From Actinomycetota bacterium (GTDB taxonomy: Bacteria > Actinomycetota > CADDZG01 > WHSQ01): a stretch of DNA of 37,508 nt. The position numbers were made by a program, and so were the translations under genes. Under the pieces are notes generated by a model. That model ran no database searches, was not told the DNA's origin, and saw only the letters and a program-made list of their open reading frames with translations. Shown here in pieces: positions 32,279-37,508 of the stretch (positions within the stretch are counted from its first letter, which is position 1; each line of letters begins with the position of its first letter). Location: positions 1 to 37,508 of the forward strand of contig WHSV01000029.1 of NCBI GenBank assembly GCA_009379915.1. Direction: 5' to 3'.

Positions 32279-33307
32279 CTACCGCTCGAACGTGCACCGC
32301 CGTGTTCCAAGGCTTCTCGATGCATCCTCGAAACGCTCTACACTGCGCTTGAGCTTCCGCTCGGCCTCTTGTGCTCGCCTGTTGTTGTTTGCTCTCTGCG
32401 ACACGTTCAGAGCCTCGACACCGCTTCCCACTTGCTCGAACGTGGATACGAACCTGTCGATCTCGCGGTCGTTACCCTCCGGCAGTTCGAGTTCTTCGAT
32501 CTCGAGGGTGATGTCCCCGATGATGGAGGCCGCACGCTCGGTGTTTCGCGCGCGCCCGCCGTTCAGGCCGGCGACGCGCGGCATGCGGTCGCGACACACA
32601 TCGTTGACGGAAGCCACGTATTCGGCTCTGGTCGGCGCTCCACCGGCAATGACCGTGTACAGCAGGTAGGCAACGATCCCGAACAGAACCACGCCGGCCA
32701 CGACGAGCATCGTGCGTTTGCTGGAACCGGCTCGTTGTACTCCGCCTCCGCCCACCCTCTTCCGGGAAGGGAGCTCCGCCGTCGGCTGGCGCGTTTCCGG
32801 ATCGGGAGGTTCCTCCGGTAGGTCCTCTACCCGTTTGGAAGAAGGCAAGGGGAGTTCGTCGACCTGCGACTCCGACGGAGGTGCAGGCTCGGAGGGTTCA
32901 CCGGGAACGTCCTCGGGGGGCGGGCTGTAGCCCGGCGGAGGGACTCGAGCGATGGGAGCGGAGTGCTCCTGTGTCGGGGGGGTCACGATACCGGAGACGA
33001 CCGTCTTGTTCGGATCCTCTTCGATCTCGAGGTCAAGACGGGTTTGGCCGACTCGCAGGATGTCGCCCGTGCTCAACCTGGTCGGCTCCGAGATCCTCCG
33101 CTCGTTGACGAACGTGCCGTTGGTAGAGCCGAGATCCTCGACCTCGACTCCGTCATCGGAGGCTCGAACCACGGCATGGTTGCGCGAGACCTCGCCGTCT
33201 CCCTCGATGAGGACGTCCGTGCTCTCGCGGCCGATGGTGACTTCGCCGGATTCAACCTCAAAGCGCCGACCCCGCAGGGGGCCGTCTCTTACGATCAGGT
33301 GAGCCAC
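32279..33307 (-). CDS. FHA-domain membrane protein
   Basis: A 342-aa protein. Residues 1-100 form an FHA domain that binds phosphothreonine, with TIGRESTD, SRNHAVV and DLGSTNGTFVNERRI. Then come NKTVVSG (a possible kinase site), a long Pro/Glu-rich linker (~105-195), a membrane helix (TMLVVAGVVLFGIVAYLLYTV) and a C-terminal region (~225-342) with two cysteines, probably outside the cell. Members often pair with PASTA-type kinases; one is encoded 2.1 kb downstream of this gene's 5' end. GTG start with AAAGGA upstream. The C-terminal part is not a family I know. Confidence 0.88.
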   Translation of the reverse strand: MAHLIVRDGPLRGRRFEVESGEVTIGRESTDVLIEGDGEVSRNHAVVRASDDGVEVEDLGSTNGTFVNERRISEPTRLSTGDILRVGQTRLDLEIEEDPNKTVVSGIVTPPTQEHSAPIARVPPPGYSPPPEDVPGEPSEPAPPSESQVDELPLPSSKRVEDLPEEPPDPETRQPTAELPSRKRVGGGGVQRAGSSKRTMLVVAGVVLFGIVAYLLYTVIAGGAPTRAEYVASVNDVCRDRMPRVAGLNGGRARNTERAASIIGDITLEIEELELPEGNDREIDRFVSTFEQVGSGVEALNVSQRANNNRRAQEAERKLKRSVERFEDASRSLGTRRCTFER

Positions 33308-33412
33308 GGCTGCATCCTTTGCGCGTTCGAAGGTTCCAAGCGGGTATGGCGTCCGGCAACGAATCGCCGAGTCAGAACAGTAGGTCTAAATCACCTCCCC
33401 AAGGAGGCAAAC

Positions 33413-34315
33413 ATGAGAATACTGATCAGCGGCGCGAGCGGCTTCATCGGATCCGCGCTGGCAGACAAATTGACCTCTTCGGGACACCGCGTCATCCGTC
33501 TTACGAGACGACCGGTGTCACCCGGCAAGGACGCGGTGCACTGGGACCCGGAGTCGGCCCGTCTCGCAGTCGCCGACCTCGAGGGGCTGGACGCAGTCGT
33601 GCACCTCGCCGGAGAGGGCATCGGCGACCACCGGTGGACCGAGGGACACAAAGCCCGGGTGCTCGACAGTCGGGTGCGCGGGACCCACCTTCTCGCCGAG
33701 ACCATCGCCGGCCTTGAGACTCCGCCGAAGGTCATGGTGAGCCAATCCGGGGCCCACTACTACGGGTACGAGAGCGGAGAGCGCCCGCTTACGGAGGACG
33801 CTCCTCCCGGGGGCGGCTTCCTCGCGCGCGTCGTCGAACAATGGGAGGCAGCCACCGAGCCAGCGGAAAAAGCCGGCATCCGCGTCGTCCGGACTCGGAG
33901 CGGCGTCGTCCTCAGTCCCGACGGCGGGGCGCTGCAGAAACAGCTCCTCCCCTTCAGGCTCGGCATCGGGGGCAAGCTCGGATCGGGGCGTCAGTACTTC
34001 AGCTGGATCTCGCTCGAGGATGAGGTGGCGGGGATGGAGTTCCTGCTCGAGCGCGACGCCATCTCCGGACCCGTGAACCTGGTGGCTCCTAATCCCGTTA
34101 CGAACGCCGAATTCACACGTGCTCTGGGGCAAGCGCTGGGGAGGCCGACCTTCATGCCGGTGCCGTCACTCGCCATCAAGCTCCTGTTCGGCACCGAGAT
34201 GTCGGAGGAGATGATATTCGGCGGCCAGCGCCTGCTACCCAAGCGACTGCAGGACGCGGGCTTCGAGTTCCGCGACCCGGAGGTAGGGGCCGCTCTTCGC
34301 AGGATGCTGAGCTAG
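33413..34315 (+). CDS. TIGR01777-type NAD-dependent epimerase/oxidoreductase
   Basis: A 300-aa extended short-chain dehydrogenase fold protein. It starts MRILISGASGFIGSALADKL with the NAD(P) glycine motif. It also has DAVVHLAGEGIG, SGAHYYGYESGERPLTED, RTGVVLS-like RTRSGVVLS and FSWISLEDEVAGMEFLLE, all marks of the YfcH/TIGR01777 family. The biochemical role of the family is not settled. The start is fixed by AAGGAGG seven bases before ATG; the same frame is open far upstream through the FHA gene but without a start. Its TAG stop shares the CTAG tetramer with the stop of the convergent adenosine deaminase gene. Confidence 0.93.
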   Translation: MRILISGASGFIGSALADKLTSSGHRVIRLTRRPVSPGKDAVHWDPESARLAVADLEGLDAVVHLAGEGIGDHRWTEGHKARVLDSRVRGTHLLAETIAGLETPPKVMVSQSGAHYYGYESGERPLTEDAPPGGGFLARVVEQWEAATEPAEKAGIRVVRTRSGVVLSPDGGALQKQLLPFRLGIGGKLGSGRQYFSWISLEDEVAGMEFLLERDAISGPVNLVAPNPVTNAEFTRALGQALGRPTFMPVPSLAIKLLFGTEMSEEMIFGGQRLLPKRLQDAGFEFRDPEVGAALRRMLS

Positions 34316-35303
34316 GTCGACACTCGATCTTCCAGGCGAGACCGCTCGTCGGGTGGCGCAAAGGCCGCGCGCGCGGCCCGGCGCTGAAGTTCAAGGACGT
34401 CGTTCCGCGTCAGCATTGCGAGCCGGGCCGCGTGGCCGAGCTCGTGGGCGAGCGTGGTCGAGAAGAACGGCGGGTCGTCGCTGTTAACGGTCACGTTGAC
34501 TTCCGACCGCCACAGTTCGGGGAACGGATGCGCGTCGAGGGACTCGAAGATGCCGAGCGACACATTGGACGAGGGACAGACCTCGACCGGGATGCCGTCT
34601 CGCGCCAGTCGCTGAACGAGTGCTTCGTCGCGCACGCTGGCGACGCCGTGTCCGATGCGGTCGGCGCCGAGATCGTCGAGCGCGGCCCACACTCGCTCGG
34701 GACCTCCTGTCTCTCCTGCATGAACCACAAGGCCGAGATCTAGTTTGTCCGCCGCCTCCCGAAGCACGCGGAACTCGCCCTCGGGCGCCGAACCCTCGAT
34801 GCCCGTCAGGCCGAGCCCCACGACCAGCGCGTCGGCCACTTCGACCATCTCGACGGTTCGGTGCGCGGCCTCCACGCCGTTGTCGCGCGGAGTGTCAGCG
34901 ATGAGTCCCACGTTGCCGCCCCCCGCCTCGAGCCCCTCGCGCAGGGCGCCCCACATCTCATTCGGATCCATTCCCCAGCGGACGTGAGTTATCGCGGTGA
35001 ACGTCGTCTCGGTGTAGACGATGTTCTGCTTCGCCCGTGCCTGGGTGAACGCCTCGGCGATGACCTGCAGGTCGCCGGGCTCCCGGATCTGGGCGCTCAC
35101 CGCCAGGTAGATGTCGAGGAACTCCTGGAAGTCCGTGAAGCGTTTCGGGTAACGCCCGTCGACCAGTCGCCGGACGGCGGCGGGATCGTGGCCGTGTCGG
35201 CGGCCAAGTTCGACGGCCGTGTCGGCGGTGACGCTGCCCTCGAGATGAACGTGGAGCTCGATCTTCGGGTGGGATTCGAGATCGAACTTGTCGAAAGCGA
35301 CAA
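34312..35303 (-). pseudogene. add: Adenosine deaminase with a frameshift at the fifth codon
   Basis: Codons from PKIELHVHLEGS to the stop encode a complete adenosine deaminase of ~330 residues: the zinc HxH pair, VVHAGETGG, RIGHGV, VCPSSNV and NSDDPPFF are all present. The enzyme turns adenosine into inosine. The body of the gene has no usable start in frame. A TTG at 35303 has a proper ribosome site (GAGGAG, six bases before), and its frame reads M-S-L-S-T before breaking. Adding one A (AA to AAA near 35288) gives MSLSTKFDLESHPKIELHVHLEGS. Starting at GTG 35100 instead would delete the zinc site. Either the gene is newly broken or a base was missed in sequencing. Confidence 0.8.
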
Positions 35304-35432
35304 CCGGATCTCCTCGCGATCAGGTTTCCGACACTCTACGTCCGTAACGAAACCGAGACCACGGCGCTTAACTAGGTATGGGTCTCTGCAAGACTCTCAG
35401 TGGCGTGATTTCACGAACGGAGTTGCCGGAAC

Positions 35433-36785
35433 ATGGCGATTGACGCAGGTCAAAGAGTCTTCGGGGGGCGCTACGAGGCGAGGCGTCGCGTGGGTAGCGG
35501 GGGCATGGCCGAGGTCTACCTCGCTCACGACCAATTGCTCGACCGCGAGGTGGCGGTCAAGGCACTGAACGACCAGCTCGCGCGCGACCCTCAGTTCGTC
35601 GAGCGCTTCCGGCGCGAGGCCCGGGCTGCGGCTCGGCTGAGTCATCCCAACATCGTCGCGCTCCACGACTACGGCGCCACCGAGGACGCTTCCTACATCG
35701 TCATGGAGTTCATCGACGGACGCACGGTCGGCGAGCTCGTCGAGGTTCAGGGACCGATGCCTCCGGTGCGAGTTGCCGGGATCGCGGCCGACGTTGCAAG
35801 CGCGCTCGAGCGAGCGCATCGCTCGGGGCTCGTCCACAGGGACGTCAGTGCGGAAAACGTGATGATCAGCTCGACCGGCGAGACAAAGGTCACCGACTTC
35901 GGCATCGCTCGCGTGATGGACGAACACGATCAGCAGACGACGGCGGGGGCCGTGGCGGTCTTCGGGACCGCTGCCTATATCTCGCCGGAACAGGCGCAAG
36001 GTCAGAGCGTCGACGAGCGCACAGATATCTACTCGCTCGGCGTCGTCATGTTCGAGATGCTCACCGGTCGACCGCCGTTCCTCGCGGAGAACTCACTGGC
36101 ACTCGCGTCCCAACACGTTCTGAACGATCCACCGCGCCCATCGACGTTGAATGGCGCCGTGCCGCCTCAACTGGATGCGATCGTGTTGCGCGCCCTGGCA
36201 AAGAGACCGGAAGCGCGCTATCAGTCGCCTGCCGAGATGCGCGACGAGCTGGGCCGTTTCGTTGCCGGCAAGAAGGTGCGCTCGACTCTCGTGCTCGACG
36301 AACCGGTGTCTCCGTTGGAGCAGACGCGCGAGCGAGTTGCGACTGCTCGTCGGAACTTCAACCCGATGCTGGTCGCGCTGGCATTGTTAGCAGGGTTGCT
36401 CGCCCTTGCCGGTGTGTGGCTCGTCGCGGACAGAGTGACCGCAGAGGACGTTTCGACAACTCCGACCTTCGAGGGGCGTTTCCTTCGGGACGCCCGGCGA
36501 CAGGGTGAAGAGTTGAAAGTCAGGCTCGCGGTGCAACGAAGCTTCAGCGACGAACCCGTCGGGATGGTCTTATCTCAGCGACCCGAGCCCGGCACCGAGA
36601 TCCGCCCGCGGGACACGATCCTTCTGGAGGTGTCGAAGGGCCCGGAGCCGTCGCTCGCGGAGCGCATCGAAGACGGCTTCAATAATGCCGTCGATGGAGC
36701 ACGCGAAGGTATCGACGATGCCTTCCAGGGAGCGCGCGACGGCCTCGGTCAGGCCTGGGACGAAGTAACGACCACCTGGCCGTGA
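35433..36785 (+). CDS. PASTA-type serine/threonine protein kinase
   Basis: A 450-aa Hanks-type kinase. The N-terminal domain has the glycine loop GSGGMAEVYLA, ATP-binding K43 in VAVKAL, the catalytic loop HRDVSAEN (D137, N142) and DFG at 155-157. The Lys two residues after HRD-x, nearly always present in Ser/Thr kinases, is Ser139. TT in the activation segment (169-170) may be autophosphorylated. A membrane helix (311-332) leads to one PASTA-like domain (~340-407) outside the cell, then a glycine/alanine-rich tail. PASTA domains sense peptidoglycan fragments. ATG start with a GGAG box ~10 bases upstream. The next start overlaps its stop (GTGA), so the pair is co-expressed. Confidence 0.93.
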   Translation: MAIDAGQRVFGGRYEARRRVGSGGMAEVYLAHDQLLDREVAVKALNDQLARDPQFVERFRREARAAARLSHPNIVALHDYGATEDASYIVMEFIDGRTVGELVEVQGPMPPVRVAGIAADVASALERAHRSGLVHRDVSAENVMISSTGETKVTDFGIARVMDEHDQQTTAGAVAVFGTAAYISPEQAQGQSVDERTDIYSLGVVMFEMLTGRPPFLAENSLALASQHVLNDPPRPSTLNGAVPPQLDAIVLRALAKRPEARYQSPAEMRDELGRFVAGKKVRSTLVLDEPVSPLEQTRERVATARRNFNPMLVALALLAGLLALAGVWLVADRVTAEDVSTTPTFEGRFLRDARRQGEELKVRLAVQRSFSDEPVGMVLSQRPEPGTEIRPRDTILLEVSKGPEPSLAERIEDGFNNAVDGAREGIDDAFQGARDGLGQAWDEVTTTWP

Positions 36786-37225
36786 AACGCTGGCTGATAC
36801 GTCTGATCCTCGCCGGCGCGGTCGTTTTCGTGTTGATCCAGTTCGTTCCCTACGGCCGTGCGCACGACAACCCACCGGTGACTCAAATAGTCGAGTGGGA
36901 AGGCGTGCGCACCGAGCAGCTCTTCGACGACGCCTGCGCCGACTGTCACAGCAACGAGACCGAGTGGCCGTGGTACTCGAATGTCGCTCCGCAATCGTGG
37001 TTGGTTCAGCGGGACGTCGACGCGGGACGTGCGGACCTGAACTTGTCCGAGCTCGATCGAGAGCAGGAAGAGATCAAGGACCTCATCGAGGTCATCGCCG
37101 ACGACGAGATGCCGCCGCTGGGCTACACCTTTCTTCACCCGGAAGCCAGGCTCAGCAACGCCGAGAAGCAGGCTCTGATAGATGGAATCGCCCGGACTTT
37201 CGGGGGCGAGGTAGACCAAGACTGA
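36782..37225 (+). CDS. Haem-binding domain protein (CxxCH, membrane-anchored)
   Basis: A 147-aa protein with an N-terminal membrane helix (WLIRLILAGAVVFVLIQFVPYG) and one c-type haem motif, CADCH (C52, C55, H56), within FDDACADCHSNETEWPWYSNVAPQSWLVQRDV. A distal Met in DDEMPPLGYTFLHPEARLS could be the second axial ligand. This matches the bacterial haem-binding domain family of small cytochrome-like proteins, thought to work in the periplasmic space or cell-wall layer. GTG start overlapping the kinase stop by GTGA. Its functional tie to the kinase is unknown. Confidence 0.9.
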   Translation: MKRWLIRLILAGAVVFVLIQFVPYGRAHDNPPVTQIVEWEGVRTEQLFDDACADCHSNETEWPWYSNVAPQSWLVQRDVDAGRADLNLSELDREQEEIKDLIEVIADDEMPPLGYTFLHPEARLSNAEKQALIDGIARTFGGEVDQD

Positions 37226-37318
37226 CGAGCCATCGTCGGACGGTCTAGGGGCCGTGTTCGTCCTCGATGTATTGGGTTCACGTTGGGTTCGCGCGCACCA
37301 TGCTCGCTAAGCGAACAT

Positions 37319-37348
37319 CCTGAACCACAAATAGGGACTGGGTTCAGG
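37319..37348. terminator. Inverted repeat downstream of the haem-binding gene
   Basis: CCTGAACC and GGTTCAGG pair perfectly with a 14-base loop, 94 bases after the haem-binding gene stop and 84 bases before tRNA-Glu. No T tract follows. Termination or processing is inferred only. Confidence 0.3.
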
Positions 37349-37431
37349 GCCGCTGCGATCACCAGGTCTCACCGTCGCTGGGTCGGGGGCCGGTAAGCCC
37401 CGTGTACGCTTGCCGCGCGCGATTTCGCGAG

Positions 37432-37506
37432 GGCCCCATCGTCTAGCCAGGTCCAGGACGCCGCCCTTTCAAGGCGGTAGCACGGGTTCAAATCCCGTTG
37501 GGGCCA
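37432..37506 (+). tRNA. tRNA-Glu (anticodon TTC)
   Basis: A complete cloverleaf: acceptor GGCCCCA pairs with TGGGGCC and discriminator A is at 37506. The anticodon stem is CCGCC/GGCGG with loop CTTTCAA, giving TTC at 37468-37470, and the T arm is ACGGG-TTCAAAT-CCCGT. The next two bases are CC and the window ends there, so whether CCA is encoded cannot be seen. Glutamate tRNA is identified from the anticodon. Confidence 0.95.
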
Positions 37507-37508
37507 CC

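Noticed and set aside
1-37508. CRISPR arrays, prophage, toxin-antitoxin or defence genes
   Set aside because: I found no regularly spaced repeats, integrases, capsid genes or recognisable defence domains.

Overview
This is GC-rich chromosomal DNA, most likely from an uncultured, deep-branching member of the Actinomycetota. The pointers are an AfsR/SARP-type BTAD regulator, a presumed F420-dependent enzyme pair (PPOX-type and LLM-type), a SigE-like sigma factor overlapping a GerMN/Gmad2 membrane protein, a PASTA serine/threonine kinase, a GerW/YtfJ-like protein, strong GGAGG ribosome sites and one leaderless-looking gene. I cannot fix class or genus. The window looks like ordinary chromosome: I saw no phage, insertion sequence, CRISPR array or recognisable defence island.

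Layout. 0-5.2 kb: a large BTAD/AAA regulator, a previously unlisted 45-aa ORF with its own ribosome site and terminator, a secreted cupin and a 4-OT tautomerase. A 32-bp perfect direct repeat covering the cupin stop codon recurs 1154 bp away and marks a decayed duplicate of the peptide/cupin junction. 5.2-9.2 kb: a very GC-rich secreted gamma-glutamyltransferase and an alpha-dioxygenase-like haem protein. 9.3-14.9 kb: VOC protein, stand-alone LigD polymerase domain, Mut7-C/ubiquitin-fold protein, SnoaL remnant, DinB-like protein, GerW-like protein and the two F420-type oxidoreductases. 15-18.1 kb: a broken DM13 membrane protein, a broken short-chain dehydrogenase, DUF1203 and an orphan Hcp. 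18.1-22 kb: aconitase, sigma factor/GerMN pair and a small zinc-ribbon protein. 22.1-27.4 kb: an ABC-2 permease relic, a NarL-type response regulator, its frameshifted histidine kinase, a GGDEF-EAL protein and a chitobiase-like relic. 27.4-37.5 kb: secreted endonuclease/phosphatase-fold protein, an 860-bp gene-poor gap, methyltransferase, FadR-type regulator, secreted TIM-barrel-like protein, FHA membrane protein, TIGR01777 epimerase, adenosine deaminase with a frameshift at its fifth codon, PASTA kinase, haem-binding-domain protein and tRNA-Glu(TTC).

How genes work together. Clear pairs are the sigma factor with the GerMN protein (ATGA overlap), the kinase with the haem-binding protein (GTGA overlap), the histidine kinase with its response regulator (ancestral ATGA overlap) beside a dead ABC-2 permease, and the two F420-type enzymes.

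The most striking pattern is that six genes (DM13, SDR, histidine kinase, ABC-2 permease, chitobiase-like domain, adenosine deaminase) carry eight frame breaks, and every one is a net loss of one base. Several could sit in short homopolymers. Either this stretch is decaying by deletion or the assembly carries long-read type deletion errors; raw reads would decide. The best candidate for something undescribed is the small peptide/cupin unit beside the SARP regulator, but its function is unknown and no new system is proven here.
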